Assembly (NCBI RefSeq): GCF_013340935.1
Contig: NZ_WHOS01000022.1
Coordinates: 46,964 to 110,963 of the forward strand
DNA: 64,000 nucleotides
Direction of reading: 5' to 3'
Source of the DNA: Azospirillum melinis
GTDB taxonomy: Bacteria > Pseudomonadota > Alphaproteobacteria > Azospirillales > Azospirillaceae
Within the stretch, counting starts at the first letter, position 1; each line of letters starts with the position of its first letter. The position numbers were made by a program, and so were the translations under genes. The notes below the pieces were generated by a model. That model saw only the letters and a program-made list of their open reading frames with translations, was not told the DNA's origin and ran no database searches. Shown in pieces: positions 8,035 to 19,001 of this stretch.

Positions 8035-8400
8035 CTCTTCAGATGCGTGGTTGATCGGAGCGGTGCGGATTGCGTCGCTCTCTAAGGGTGGGTGAATAGG
8101 ACAAGCGCAGCCGAACCGTGGTCGCGGCTGTTCTCTCTAAGGGTGGTTGATTTAGGCACGGAGACGCGGGCGGTCTGTGGTCCGCGCTTTCTCCTAAGGG
8201 TGGGGGAATAAGCTCAGAACCGCGGATCGGCTGTGTTCGCCGGCTTCGCTCTAAGGGTGGTTGGATTACGCAGGAAGACGCAGGCGGGCAACCACAGGCA
8301 GGCCACGGTCCGTGCTTTTCTCCTAAGGGTGGGTGAATTGCAGCGAGCCGGCGGATCGGCTGTGTCCGCGATGCTCTCTAAGGGTGGTTGGATTAGGCCC
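8035..8400. repeat. Alternating iteron-like array, six clear copies plus one degenerate
   Basis: A 20-24 base motif built on CTCTAAGGGTGG recurs at 8080, 8135, 8191, 8249, 8320 and 8376, with unit lengths of 55, 56, 58, 71 and 56. Copies alternate: 1, 3 and 5 read ...GGGTGGGTGAAT or near it; 2, 4 and 6 read ...GGGTGGTTGGATTA or near it. The array is therefore three ~113-bp dimers. Most spacers carry a short GC-rich inverted repeat such as CGCGG/CCGCG (8165-8186) or GCGGA/TCCGC. A decayed seventh copy (8035-8056) touches the leader of the minus-strand gene. It resembles a plasmid or phage iteron origin or a multi-operator control region. Confidence 0.8.
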
Positions 8401-8844
8401 GAAGGTCACTTAGAGATATGAAATAATTGACGAAATCCAGATTGGAGGCGCAATGGCGTTGGCTTCCAACGGCGTCCGGGTTCCTTACCGACGCTCTGGT
8501 AGACTGACTTCGGCCAAGTGGGCCTTGGGGCGGTGGGAAAGCTGCGAGAAGGGCTGCACCGCTATGGGCTGAGGGGGCGCCAAGGGGCAGGGGCCAACAA
8601 CATCAACCACGCCGACCTTTAGCCCCCATTTGCGAAGTGCCTTTTCCAAGAGGGCCGGGGGCGTTGGTTCCATCTGGAGTCCCACACCTCCCTCCCGCTG
8701 ATCCATCGCCTACAGGGACCCGCAGTAACGCCCGCTGATTCGTTCGGGCTGGTGTGGGCTGCATCGGTAGTGGTCAGGGCAACCCGCACCAGGGCGCCCG
8801 TCCGAAGGCTTCCTAGGGTCACAGGGAGAGGCGCCAGTAACCGC
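8401..8844. other. Island edge with no supported gene
   Basis: Between the repeat array and the glnA terminator there is a transition from mixed to GC-rich sequence. Several short open frames exist on the minus strand, but only the one at 8485-8706 deserves separate mention. No direct-repeat attachment site or tRNA gene was recognised here, so the right end of the island is not defined. Confidence 0.4.
8485..8706 (-). CDS. Possible small protein, weak
   Basis: A 73-codon frame with a possible internal start at 8673 (MEPTPPALLEKALRKWGL), preceded by GGAGG about 13 bases upstream. The first part looks like a short amphipathic helix; the rest is proline-rich without any motif I know. It lies alone at the edge of the island. 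It may be a chance frame in GC-rich sequence. Confidence 0.2.
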   Translation of the reverse strand: MDQREGGVGLQMEPTPPALLEKALRKWGLKVGVVDVVGPCPLAPPQPIAVQPFSQLSHRPKAHLAEVSLPERR

Positions 8845-8848
8845 AAAG

Positions 8849-8879
8849 AAAAAAGGCCCCCCGGTTTCCCAGGGAGCCT
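8849..8879 (-). terminator. glnA terminator
   Basis: On the minus strand AGGCTCCC pairs with GGGGGCCT (one G-U pair) and is followed by six Ts. It lies about 75 bases after the glnA stop codon and would end the glnB-glnA transcript. Confidence 0.75.
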
Positions 8880-8954
8880 CTTGACTGGGTACACCGGGCC
8901 GGTACACCCTCCGTTTCCGAAGTGATGAAAGGCCCAGTGTTTCCAAGGACCAAA

Positions 8955-10364
8955 TCAGACCGAGTAGTACATCTTGTACTCGATCGGGTGCGGCATGGTC
9001 TCGAAGGCCATCATCTCTTCCGTGCGGAGGTCGATGTAGCCGTCGATCATGTCGGCCGAGAAGACATCGCCCTTGCGCAGGTACTCGTTGTCCTCGCGCA
9101 GCGCGGTGAGCGCCTCGCGCAGCGAGCCGCAAACCGTCGGAACCTTGGCCAGTTCGTCCGGCGGCAGGTCGTACAGGTTCTTGTCCATCGCGTCGCCGGG
9201 GTGGATCTTGTTCTGGATGCCGTCCAGGCCGGCCATCAGCATGGCGGCGAAGGCCAGGTACGGGTTGGCCGACGGATCCGGGAAGCGGACCTCGACGCGC
9301 TTGCCCTTCGGCGAGGCGACGTACGGGATGCGGCAGGACGCCGAACGGTTGCGGGCCGAGTAGGCCAGCAGGACCGGAGCCTCATAGCCCGGGACCAGGC
9401 GCTTGTAGCTGTTGGTCGACGGGTTGGTGAAGGCGTTCAGCGACTTGGCATGCTTGATGATGCCGCCGATGTAGTACAGCGCCAGCTCCGACAGGTCGGC
9501 ATACTGGTTGCCGGCGAACAGCGGCTGGCCGTCCTTCCAGATCGACTGGTGGCAGTGCATGCCCGAGCCGTTGTCGCCGAACACCGGCTTCGGCATGAAG
9601 GTGGCCGACTTGCCGTAGGCGTGGGCGACGTTGTGCACCACGTACTTGTAGTACTGCATGTTGTCGCCGGTGCGGACCAGCGTGTCGAACTTGATGCCCA
9701 GCTCGTGCTGGGCGGCGGCCACCTCGTGGTGGTGCTTCTCGACCGGAACGCCCATCTCGGCCAGGACGCTCAGCATCTCGGCGCGCAGGTCGTTGCAGCT
9801 GTCGACCGGAGCGACCGGGAAATAGCCGCCCTTGGTGCCCGGGCGGTGGCCCAGGTTGCCGTCCTCATAGTCCTTGCCCGACGAGTAGGAACCCTCGTCC
9901 GAGGCGAACTCGTACGACACCTTGTTCATGTCGACGGAATACTTCACGTCGTCGAACACGAAGAATTCGGCTTCCGGACCGAAGAAGACGGTGTCGCCGA
10001 TGCCGGCCGAAGCGGTGTAGCGCTCGGCGGCCTTGGCGATGCCGCGCGGGCAGCGGGCATAGGAACCGCCGGTGCCCGGATCGTACACGTCGCAGAGGAT
10101 GTTCAGCGTCGGCTGGGCGGCGAACGGATCCATCACGGCCGTCGTCGGGTCCAGCTTCAGGATCATGTCCGACTCTTCGATGCCCTTCCAGCCGGCGATC
10201 GAGGAACCGTCGAACATGATGCCGTCTTCGAACACGTCCTCGTCGATGGTGGAGACGTGCTGAGCGGTGTGGTGCAGCTTGCCGCGCGGGTCGGTGAAGC
10301 GCAGGTCCACGTACTTGACGTCGTGTTCCTTGATCAGGTCGAAGACCTTGCTGATGTCGGACAT
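8955..10364 (-). CDS. glnA: Glutamine synthetase type I
   Basis: Glutamine synthetase makes glutamine from glutamate, ammonia and ATP and is the main route of ammonia assimilation. The 469-residue product starting at [11 protein letters not shown] has the full family length; the frame extends 15 codons further upstream, but that extension is not family-like. Visible hallmarks are [10 protein letters not shown], the metal/ATP-site segment [39 protein letters not shown] and NLYDLPPDE, where the Tyr is the site adenylylated by GlnE. It follows glnB on the same strand with a 294-base gap containing a hairpin, and ends at a terminator. Confidence 0.98.
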   Translation of the reverse strand: MSDISKVFDLIKEHDVKYVDLRFTDPRGKLHHTAQHVSTIDEDVFEDGIMFDGSSIAGWKGIEESDMILKLDPTTAVMDPFAAQPTLNILCDVYDPGTGGSYARCPRGIAKAAERYTASAGIGDTVFFGPEAEFFVFDDVKYSVDMNKVSYEFASDEGSYSSGKDYEDGNLGHRPGTKGGYFPVAPVDSCNDLRAEMLSVLAEMGVPVEKHHHEVAAAQHELGIKFDTLVRTGDNMQYYKYVVHNVAHAYGKSATFMPKPVFGDNGSGMHCHQSIWKDGQPLFAGNQYADLSELALYYIGGIIKHAKSLNAFTNPSTNSYKRLVPGYEAPVLLAYSARNRSASCRIPYVASPKGKRVEVRFPDPSANPYLAFAAMLMAGLDGIQNKIHPGDAMDKNLYDLPPDELAKVPTVCGSLREALTALREDNEYLRKGDVFSADMIDGYIDLRTEEMMAFETMPHPIEYKMYYSV

Positions 10365-10419
10365 GTCTCTTTTTCCACGCTTTAAGAGGGTTGGATCCCG
10401 CTGCGTCAAGCCGCTGTCG

Positions 10420-10436
10420 AAGCCCCTACGGGGCTT
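10420..10436. promoter_or_regulatory. Hairpin in the glnB-glnA intergenic region
   Basis: AAGCCCC and GGGGCTT pair perfectly around a TAC loop, 56 bases before the glnA start. The surrounding 294 bases contain no gene. The hairpin could act as a partial terminator or processing site that sets the glnB to glnA ratio; a separate glnA promoter may also lie here, but none is obvious. Confidence 0.45.
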
Positions 10437-10658
10437 TGGCGGCGGAGGGCGGCGCTCGCGGCGGACGTTATCTCACGCCTTTCTTCCCCGCACAACGCGC
10501 CAACCCAAAAAGTCGCACGTTCGCCATAGGCGGCCTTCGGCCGTTCGGCGAGGTGTGCGGCCGGGGCCGGCATGAGGGGGAGGGGAAAGCGGCGCATGTT
10601 GGCGGATGCTGCTCGGAGGGAGGCCGGTCGGAACGGTCGAGGCGAGGACGTCGCGCGA

Positions 10659-11492
<834 letters not shown>

Positions 11493-11640
11493 TTAACCGC
11501 CGTCGCGGACGTTTGTGCATGTCGGCGTGGATTTTCCCGGGTGAAGACATCGCCTACGGGTAGAGCGGGCGTGTGCATCTTCGCCCGCCCGGGAAACGGC
11601 AAGGCAAGCCGGGGTTGGCCAGGGGTGGGGGGAGTGGGGG

Positions 11641-13104
11641 ATGGATGAGCTTCTGTCCGTCGCGGAGATGTATCGGGCCGACCAGCTGACGATTGCCGCC
11701 GGAGTGCCCGGTCCGGCCTTGATGGAGGCCGCCGGCGCCGCCGTGGTACGGGCGGTGTGCGAGCGGTGGGCGCCGCATCCGACCGCCGTGCTCTGCGGAC
11801 CCGGCAACAATGGGGGCGACGGCTTCGTCATCGCCCGGCTGCTGTTGGAGGCCGGTTGGCCGGTGCGACTGGCGCTGCTCGGCACCCGCTCGGCCCTGGC
11901 CGGCGATGCCGCGGTGGCGGCGGAGCGCTGGCCCGGCCCGATCGAGGCGGCCGATCCCTATATCCTGAAGGGCAATCCTCTGGTCATCGACGCGCTGTTC
12001 GGTGCCGGCCTGACCCGGCCGCTCGACGGCCTCGCCCGCGCCATCGTCGAGGCGATGGAGGGCCGCACCGTCGTCGCCGTCGACGTGCCGAGCGGCCTGC
12101 ATGGCGACAGCGGGCGGGTGCTCGGCGCCGCACCGCAGGCTGCGCTGACCGTCACCTTCTTCCGCCGCAAGCCCGGCCATGTGCTGCTGCCCGGACGCAC
12201 CCTGTGCGGCGAAGTGGTGGTCGCCGACATCGGCATTCCGGATCGGGTGCTGGACGGCATCGCGCCGCAGACCGCGGTCAACGAGCCGTCGCTGTGGAGC
12301 CACCGCTTTCCCTGGCCGGCGCTGGACGGCCACAAATATGCGCGCGGCCACGCGATGGTGCTGGGCGGCGCGCGGATGACGGGTGCTGCGCGGCTGGCCT
12401 CGGTCGCCGCTCTCCGTGCCGGCGCAGGGCTGGTCACCATCGCCTGCCCGCCCGAAGCTTTCCCGGTTTATGCCGCCGGCTGCGCCAGCGTGATCGTCGA
12501 TCCGCTGGAGGACGCCGGCGCCTTCGCCCGGCTGTTGCAGGACCCGCGCAGAAATGCGGTGCTGGTCGGGCCGGGGGCTGGCCGGGGTGCGCAGACCCGC
12601 GCCGCGGTGATGGCCGCGCTGGACGCCCGCCGCGCTTGCGTGCTGGATGCCGACGCGCTGACCAGCTTTGCCGAGTCGGCAGACGAGCTGCTCGACCGAC
12701 TTGACCAGCGCTGTGTCCTCACCCCGCATGAAGGGGAATTCGCCCGGCTGTTCGGCGATTCGGTGGGCATGGACGGCGACAAGCTGTCGCGTGTGCGCGC
12801 CGCCGCCGCGCGGTCCGGCGCTGTCGTCGTGCTGAAGGGGGCCGACACCGTGGTCGCCGCTCCGGACGGACGTGCCGTGGTCAACGTCAACGCGCCGCCC
12901 GATCTGGCCACCGCGGGAACCGGCGACGTGCTGGCCGGCATCGTGCTGGGGCTGCTGGCGCAGGGGATGGACGGGTTCGAGGCCGCCTGCACCGCGGTCT
13001 GGCTGCATGGCGAGGCCGGGCGCGCGCTCGGTCCCGGCCTGATCTCGGACGATCTGCCGGGTGCGCTGCCCGACGTGCTGAAGGCGTTGAAAGCGCAGGG
13101 ATAA
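11641..13104 (+). CDS. nnr: Bifunctional NAD(P)HX epimerase / ADP-dependent dehydratase
   Basis: This enzyme repairs damaged, hydrated NADH and NADPH. The 487-residue protein has the YjeF_N epimerase domain first (about 1-215, with CGPGNNGGDGFVIARLL and VVAVDVPSGLHGD) and the ribokinase-like dehydratase second (about 225-487, with VLTPHEGEFARLFG and TAGTGDVLAGIV near the catalytic Asp). This fusion is the usual bacterial form. It stands alone between tRNA-His and the malonyl-CoA decarboxylase gene, all on the plus strand. Confidence 0.95.
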   Translation: MDELLSVAEMYRADQLTIAAGVPGPALMEAAGAAVVRAVCERWAPHPTAVLCGPGNNGGDGFVIARLLLEAGWPVRLALLGTRSALAGDAAVAAERWPGPIEAADPYILKGNPLVIDALFGAGLTRPLDGLARAIVEAMEGRTVVAVDVPSGLHGDSGRVLGAAPQAALTVTFFRRKPGHVLLPGRTLCGEVVVADIGIPDRVLDGIAPQTAVNEPSLWSHRFPWPALDGHKYARGHAMVLGGARMTGAARLASVAALRAGAGLVTIACPPEAFPVYAAGCASVIVDPLEDAGAFARLLQDPRRNAVLVGPGAGRGAQTRAAVMAALDARRACVLDADALTSFAESADELLDRLDQRCVLTPHEGEFARLFGDSVGMDGDKLSRVRAAAARSGAVVVLKGADTVVAAPDGRAVVNVNAPPDLATAGTGDVLAGIVLGLLAQGMDGFEAACTAVWLHGEAGRALGPGLISDDLPGALPDVLKALKAQG

Positions 13105-13217
13105 CCCCTGCCAAGGATGGGCCGGGGGCGGTCCGGAGGCGACGTTGGCGGTACCCCTGACGGCGGCGTCCGCGCGCCCCCTTGCGGTAGAGCGCCGGCA
13201 GGGCCAGACTCCGGGGT

Positions 13218-14771
13218 ATGAGCGACGCACCCGACACCACCATCCTGGAGCCTGTGCCGCCATCCGAGGCCGCACAGCCCAATTTCCTCGACCGCGCGCT
13301 GGACAACCTGCGCACCCGCTGGCGCGAGATCGCAGCCTCGGCCCGTGGCGCTGTCGGCGCGCCGCCGCGCACCCATTTGCCCAAGGAAGACGCCGAGCGC
13401 CTGAAGGAGCAGATCGAGGCCTGCCTGGAATCGCGGGGTGGCGAGGTTTCCGCCCGTGCCCGCGCCGCCCAGCTCGGCCGCACCTATCTGGCGCTCGATC
13501 CGCAGGGGCGGCGCAATTTCCTCCTGATGCTCGCGCGCGACTTCGATGTCGACCGCGATGCGGTGATGGACGCGATGGCGACCTTCCAGGCGGCGGCCGA
13601 CCCGGTTGCCCGCGGCCATGCCGAGCGGGCCTTGCGCCGCGCGCTGGAACCGCCGCGTCTCCGGCTGCTGACCCAGTTCAACGCCCTGCCGGAGGGGGTG
13701 AAGTTCCTGGTCGACCTGCGCGCCGAGCTGATGGAGATGGCGCGCGGCGAACCGCTGCTTCAGGCGCTGGAAGACGATCTGAAGAATCTGCTGCGCGCCT
13801 GGTTCGACGTCGGCTTTCTGGAGATGCACCGCATCACCTGGGACAGCCCGGCCTCGCTGCTGGAAAAGCTGATCAAGTACGAGGCGGTGCACGAGATCAG
13901 CGGCTGGCAGGATCTGAAGGACCGGCTCGATTCGGACCGGCGCTGCTTCGCCTTCTTCCACCCGCGCATGCCGCACGAGCCGCTGATCTTCGTCGAGGTG
14001 GCCCTGGTCCAGGGCATGTCGGACAATGTGCAGGCGCTGCTCGACCCGACCGCCCCGGTCTGCGATCCCAGGAGCGCCGACAGCGCCATCTTCTATTCGA
14101 TCTCCAACGCCCAGGTCGGGCTGGCCGGCATCAGCTTCGGCAATTTCCTGATCAAGCGCGTGGTCGACGGGCTGGCGACCGAGTTCCCCAACATCAAGTG
14201 CTACGCCACCCTGTCGCCGATTCCCGGCTTCCGCCGCTGGTTCGACCGTGCGCTCGACCGTGACGGCGACGCCCTGCTGACCAACACGGAAGCCGAGCGC
14301 ATCGCCGAGCGGCTGGCCGAACTTGACCGGGCGGACGATGCGGACGCCGCCACCGAAGGCGGTGTCGGGACCGACGAATCGCCGCTCCTCGTCCGCGCGC
14401 TCGCCAGTCCCGGCTGGGCGGAGGACGAGGAGTTGCAGAAGCGCCTGCGCGGCCCGCTGATGCGGCTGGGCGTCCATTACCTGACGACGGTGCAGGAGGC
14501 GAAGGGCCATGGCCGCGCCCGCGCGCTCGATCCGGTGGCGCATTTCCACCTGACCAACGGTGCCCGGATGGAGCGGCTGAACTGGCTGGCCGACAGGTCG
14601 GCCAAAGGGCTGAAACAGTCGCTGGGGATGATGATCAACTACCGGTACCGGCTGGGCGAGATCGATGCCAACCACGAGGCCTACACCGGCGAGGGGCGCA
14701 TCATCACATCGTCCGCCGTACGGTCGCTGGACAGGGCAGGGAGCAAGGCGGGGGGCAAGGCCGGTGGCTGA
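13218..14771 (+). CDS. Malonyl-CoA decarboxylase
   Basis: Converts malonyl-CoA to acetyl-CoA and CO2. The 517-residue protein has the family order: a helical N-terminal domain (about 60-210) followed by a GNAT-fold catalytic domain with FFHPRMPHEPLIFVEVAL, SISNAQVGLAGISFGNFLIK (candidate catalytic Ser), CYATLSPIPGFRRWF and DPVAHFHLTNGA (candidate catalytic His). The C-terminal GAKMERLNWLAD-like stretch is also present as GARMERLNWLAD. No malonate transporter or synthetase genes are adjacent, so it may serve fatty-acid or polyketide precursor control rather than malonate catabolism. Confidence 0.93.
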   Translation: MSDAPDTTILEPVPPSEAAQPNFLDRALDNLRTRWREIAASARGAVGAPPRTHLPKEDAERLKEQIEACLESRGGEVSARARAAQLGRTYLALDPQGRRNFLLMLARDFDVDRDAVMDAMATFQAAADPVARGHAERALRRALEPPRLRLLTQFNALPEGVKFLVDLRAELMEMARGEPLLQALEDDLKNLLRAWFDVGFLEMHRITWDSPASLLEKLIKYEAVHEISGWQDLKDRLDSDRRCFAFFHPRMPHEPLIFVEVALVQGMSDNVQALLDPTAPVCDPRSADSAIFYSISNAQVGLAGISFGNFLIKRVVDGLATEFPNIKCYATLSPIPGFRRWFDRALDRDGDALLTNTEAERIAERLAELDRADDADAATEGGVGTDESPLLVRALASPGWAEDEELQKRLRGPLMRLGVHYLTTVQEAKGHGRARALDPVAHFHLTNGARMERLNWLADRSAKGLKQSLGMMINYRYRLGEIDANHEAYTGEGRIITSSAVRSLDRAGSKAGGKAGG

Positions 14772-14908
14772 CGCGAAAAGACCGGGCCTCACTCTCTCGG
14801 ACGGGTCCAATTTGCCTGTTTGCTTCCGCCGCGCTGTGCTATAGACCGGACTTCGCCGGCGGTCCGGCGGGTGTTTGCGCACCCGTCGCGGCTGCCTTTG
14901 CCATGAAC

Positions 14909-14993
<85 letters not shown>

Positions 14994-15084
14994 TGGCAAC
15001 ACCTTGGACCGCATGGACAACACGGATTCGGGCCGCCCGGACGGGCGCCGCCGGGCCGGACCAACGAGATAGGCTTTCGTTCCG

Positions 15085-16428
15085 ATGAACATCACCGAGA
15101 CCAGCACCGACGGCCTCAAGCGCGAATTTCAGGTCGTCATTTCCGCCAAGGACATCGAAGAGAAGGTGAACGGCAAGCTGGAAGAGCTGCGCCGTACGGT
15201 CCAGCTGCCGGGCTTCCGTCCGGGCAAGGTGCCGGTCACCGTGATCAAGCAGCGCTATTTCGGCGGCGTGCTGTCCGAGGTGCTGGAAGACGCCATCTCC
15301 GACAGCTCGCGCCAGGCGCTGAGCGAGCGCGGCCTGCGCGTCGCCCTGCAGCCGAAGATCGAGGTCGAGAAGTACGAGGACGGCGGCGACCTCACCTACA
15401 AGATGGCGGTCGAGCTGCTGCCGGACGTCGAGCCGGGTGACTTCACCGGCCTGGAGCTGGAGAAGCCGGTTGCCGAGGTGAGCGAAGAGGCGGTCGACGA
15501 GGCGGTTACCCGTCTGGCTTCCGCCCATTCGACCCAGGCCCCGGTCACCGAGGACCGCGCTGCCGAGACCGGCGACATCGCCGTGATCGACTTCGCCGGC
15601 ACGGTCGACGGCGAGGCGCTGGAAGGCATGGACGGCAAGGACTACCCGCTGGAGCTGGGTGCCGGCCGTTTCGTTCCGGGCTTCGAGGAGCAGCTGGTCG
15701 GCGTCAAGGCCGGCGAGCACCGCACCGTCAACGTCACCTTCCCGGAAGACTACCCGCACGAGCGCCTGAAGGGTGCTGCGACCGTCTTCGAGGTCGACGT
15801 GAAGGAGCTGCGCAAGAACGTCCCGGCCGAGGTCAATGACGAGCTCGCCAAGGAGTTCGGCATGGAGAGCCTGGAGAAGATGCGCGAAGCGATCCGCGAC
15901 CGCATTAAGGGCGAGTATGACGGTCTGTCGCGCCTGCGCGTGAAGCGCCAACTGCTCGACAAGCTGGCCGAGGCCCATTCCTTCGAAGTGCCGGCCGGCA
16001 TGGTCGACATCGAGTTCGAGGGCATCTGGGCCCGCCTGCAGGAAGAGCTGAAGAACGGCACGGCCGGCGAGGACGCCAACAAGTCCGAGGATGAGCTGAA
16101 GGCCGAGTACCGCTCGATCGCCGAGCGCCGCGTCCGCCTGGGTCTGCTGCTGTCGGAAGTCGGCCGCCGCAACAACATCCAGGTCACCCAGGACGAGGTC
16201 AACCGCGCCCTGATCAACGAAGCCCGCCGCTTCCCCGGTCAGGAGCGTCAGGTGTTCGAGTTCTTCAAGCAGAACCAGCAGGCGCTCGAGAACCTCCGCG
16301 CCCCGATCTTCGAGGACAAGGTCGTCGACCACATCCTGGATCAGGCCAAGGTCACCGAGACGACCGTCAGCGTCGAAGAGCTGACGAAGGACGAGGACGA
16401 GGCAGGCAACGAGTCTGCGGCCGCCTAA
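15085..16428 (+). CDS. tig: Trigger factor
   Basis: Ribosome-bound chaperone with peptidyl-prolyl isomerase activity that receives nascent chains at the exit tunnel. The 447-residue protein has the ribosome-binding signature GFRPGKVP near residue 46, an FKBP-like domain about 150-245 ([35 protein letters not shown]) and the helical C-terminal chaperone arms. The N-terminus [15 protein letters not shown] is family-typical. It is followed by clpP and clpX on the same strand, the usual alphaproteobacterial order. Confidence 0.98.
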   Translation: MNITETSTDGLKREFQVVISAKDIEEKVNGKLEELRRTVQLPGFRPGKVPVTVIKQRYFGGVLSEVLEDAISDSSRQALSERGLRVALQPKIEVEKYEDGGDLTYKMAVELLPDVEPGDFTGLELEKPVAEVSEEAVDEAVTRLASAHSTQAPVTEDRAAETGDIAVIDFAGTVDGEALEGMDGKDYPLELGAGRFVPGFEEQLVGVKAGEHRTVNVTFPEDYPHERLKGAATVFEVDVKELRKNVPAEVNDELAKEFGMESLEKMREAIRDRIKGEYDGLSRLRVKRQLLDKLAEAHSFEVPAGMVDIEFEGIWARLQEELKNGTAGEDANKSEDELKAEYRSIAERRVRLGLLLSEVGRRNNIQVTQDEVNRALINEARRFPGQERQVFEFFKQNQQALENLRAPIFEDKVVDHILDQAKVTETTVSVEELTKDEDEAGNESAAA

Positions 16429-16442
16429 CTCCCCAAAAGGAG

Positions 16443-16468
16443 TGGGGGCGGACTACCATCCGCCCCCA
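16443..16468 (+). terminator. Strong hairpin after tig
   Basis: TGGGGGCGGA and TCCGCCCCCA form a perfect 10-bp stem with a 6-base loop, starting 15 bases after the tig stop. There is no T-run, so it may slow or process the transcript rather than fully terminate it before clpP. Confidence 0.6.
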
Positions 16469-16540
16469 AAGGTTCCTATATGTGGTTCCGTGCCGGCAAC
16501 GATCACCGGTTCAGCCAACTGCGGGGGCAGGGAAGAACAC

Positions 16541-17167
<627 letters not shown>

Positions 17168-17249
17168 GCCGCGGGTCCTCGGCCCTCCCAACAAAGGGTT
17201 GATCGGGTCGTGACGCTGTTGTTGAATGGCAGTGACACGATCCGGTCAT

Positions 17250-17276
17250 GGACCGGTTCCGATAAGGAACCGGTCC
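17250..17276 (+). terminator. Perfect 11-bp hairpin between clpP and clpX
   Basis: GGACCGGTTCC pairs exactly with GGAACCGGTCC around a GATAA loop, 82 bases after clpP. No T-run follows, so termination would be weak; it may separate clpP and clpX expression or stabilise the clpP message. Confidence 0.5.
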
Positions 17277-17453
17277 CGAATGGGGAGAGTCTCGCAAGGG
17301 ACCCGGCTATGCGGATCGTGATGCGTCGCCAAAACGGCGCATGACCTTGTCGCGGACGCCGTCCGCGATAACCTGAGTAGGACCGGCGTCGGGGGGCGCC
17401 GCGAACGGGCATGGCCCCAGGGGCCACGCCTCCCGCGAGATGACGGAGTACCG

Positions 17454-18716
17454 ATGAGCAAGTCCAGCAGCGGCGATTCGAAGAATACGCTCTACTGCTC
17501 CTTCTGCGGCAAGAGCCAGCACGAGGTCCGCAAGCTGATTGCCGGTCCGACGGTATTCATCTGCGATGAATGCGTCGAACTGTGCATGGACATCATTCGC
17601 GAGGAGAACAAGACGACCCTCGTGAAGTCCCGCGACGGGGTTCCGACTCCGCGCGACATTCATGCGGTGCTCGACGATTACGTCATCGGACAGTCCTACG
17701 CCAAGCGCGTGCTGTCGGTGGCGGTCCACAACCACTACAAGCGCCTCGCCCACGGGACGAAGCACAACGACGTCGAACTGGCGAAGTCGAACATCCTGCT
17801 GATCGGCCCGACCGGCTGCGGCAAGACGCTGCTGGCCCAGACCCTGGCCCGCATCATCGACGTTCCCTTCACCATGGCCGATGCGACGACGCTGACCGAA
17901 GCCGGTTACGTCGGCGAGGATGTCGAGAACATCATCCTCAAGCTGCTCCAGGCAGCCGACTACAATGTCGAGCGGGCGCAGCGCGGCATCGTCTACATCG
18001 ACGAGGTCGACAAGATCAGCCGCAAGTCCGACAACCCGTCGATCACCCGTGACGTGTCGGGCGAGGGCGTGCAGCAGGCCCTGCTGAAGATCATGGAAGG
18101 CACCGTCGCCTCCGTGCCGCCGCAGGGCGGGCGCAAGCATCCGCAGCAGGAATTCCTGCAGGTCGATACCAGCAACATCCTGTTCATCTGCGGTGGCGCC
18201 TTCGCCGGCCTGGACAAGATCATCGCCCAGCGCGGCAAGGGCACCAGCATCGGCTTCGGCGCCGATGTGCGCTCCGCCGACGAGCGCGCCACCGGTGAGA
18301 TCCTGCACGAGGTCGAGCCCGAGGATCTGCTGAAGTTCGGCCTGATCCCGGAATTCATCGGCCGCCTGCCGGTTCTGGCCACCCTGTCCGATCTGGACGA
18401 GGCGGCGCTGGTCGAGATCCTCAGCAAGCCGAAGAATGCCCTGGTCAAGCAGTACCAGCGGCTGTTCGAGATGGAGGACGTCCATCTGGAGTTCTCCGAG
18501 GACGCCATGCGCGCCATCGCCCACAAGGCGATTGCCCGCAAGACCGGCGCCCGTGGCCTGCGGTCGATCATGGAAGCCATCCTGCTCGACCCGATGTTCG
18601 ATCTGCCGGGTCTGACCGGCATCGAGAGCATCCTGGTCAACAAGGAAGTGGTCGAAGGGCGGGCCAAACCGCTCTACGTCCATGCGGAACGGCGCAGTGA
18701 AGCGCCTGGTGCATAA
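17454..18716 (+). CDS. clpX: ATP-dependent Clp protease ATPase subunit ClpX
   Basis: AAA+ unfoldase that recognises tagged or regulatory substrates and feeds them to ClpP. The 420-residue protein has the N-terminal four-Cys zinc-binding domain ([11 protein letters not shown] ... CDECVELC, about 13-38), Walker A GPTGCGKT, Walker B VYIDEVDK and the ClpX C-terminal domain ending in [14 protein letters not shown]. It ends just before a strong terminator. In alphaproteobacteria ClpXP degrades cell-cycle regulators, a link to divK and pleD elsewhere in the window (general knowledge, not shown here). Confidence 0.99.
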   Translation: MSKSSSGDSKNTLYCSFCGKSQHEVRKLIAGPTVFICDECVELCMDIIREENKTTLVKSRDGVPTPRDIHAVLDDYVIGQSYAKRVLSVAVHNHYKRLAHGTKHNDVELAKSNILLIGPTGCGKTLLAQTLARIIDVPFTMADATTLTEAGYVGEDVENIILKLLQAADYNVERAQRGIVYIDEVDKISRKSDNPSITRDVSGEGVQQALLKIMEGTVASVPPQGGRKHPQQEFLQVDTSNILFICGGAFAGLDKIIAQRGKGTSIGFGADVRSADERATGEILHEVEPEDLLKFGLIPEFIGRLPVLATLSDLDEAALVEILSKPKNALVKQYQRLFEMEDVHLEFSEDAMRAIAHKAIARKTGARGLRSIMEAILLDPMFDLPGLTGIESILVNKEVVEGRAKPLYVHAERRSEAPGA

Positions 18717-18744
18717 CCGTCTGGGTTTTTCCGGTGCGGAAATC

Positions 18745-18780
18745 AAAAAAGGGACGCTTCGGCGTCCCTTTTTCTTTTTT
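18745..18780 (+). terminator. clpX terminator with TTCG tetraloop
   Basis: GGGACGC and GCGTCCC enclose a TTCG tetraloop, extended by A/T pairs and followed by a long T-rich tract; it starts about 30 bases after the clpX stop. A textbook intrinsic terminator. Confidence 0.95.
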
Positions 18781-19001
18781 CGATTGTTGCGGCATATCCC
18801 AATAAAACCATTCTCTGCACTGGGCGTGACCGATGTAACCCGTCAAAAAAAAGAATCAATTCAGAGAATTTAACGAATGTAAAAAGATAAAGCCTTAATG
18901 TCGGTGTCGAGACATCGGGTAGAGTGGGTGATCTGCCTTCATTCCAGGCTCGGCATCTCCGCTATCCATTGTTTGCGCACGAATATTGCGGTGGGCGGGA
19001 A

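Noticed and set aside
8035..8400. CRISPR array
   Set aside because: Repeats differ between odd and even copies, spacers are themselves related to each other and contain inverted repeats, and no cas genes are present.
8710..9132. 140-residue minus-strand frame at the glnA end
   Set aside because: Overlaps the glnA 3' end and its terminator; no ribosome-binding site or motif.
8922..10385. 487-residue plus-strand frame opposite glnA
   Set aside because: Shadow of glnA caused by high GC; composition is repetitive V/A/R/H with no motif.
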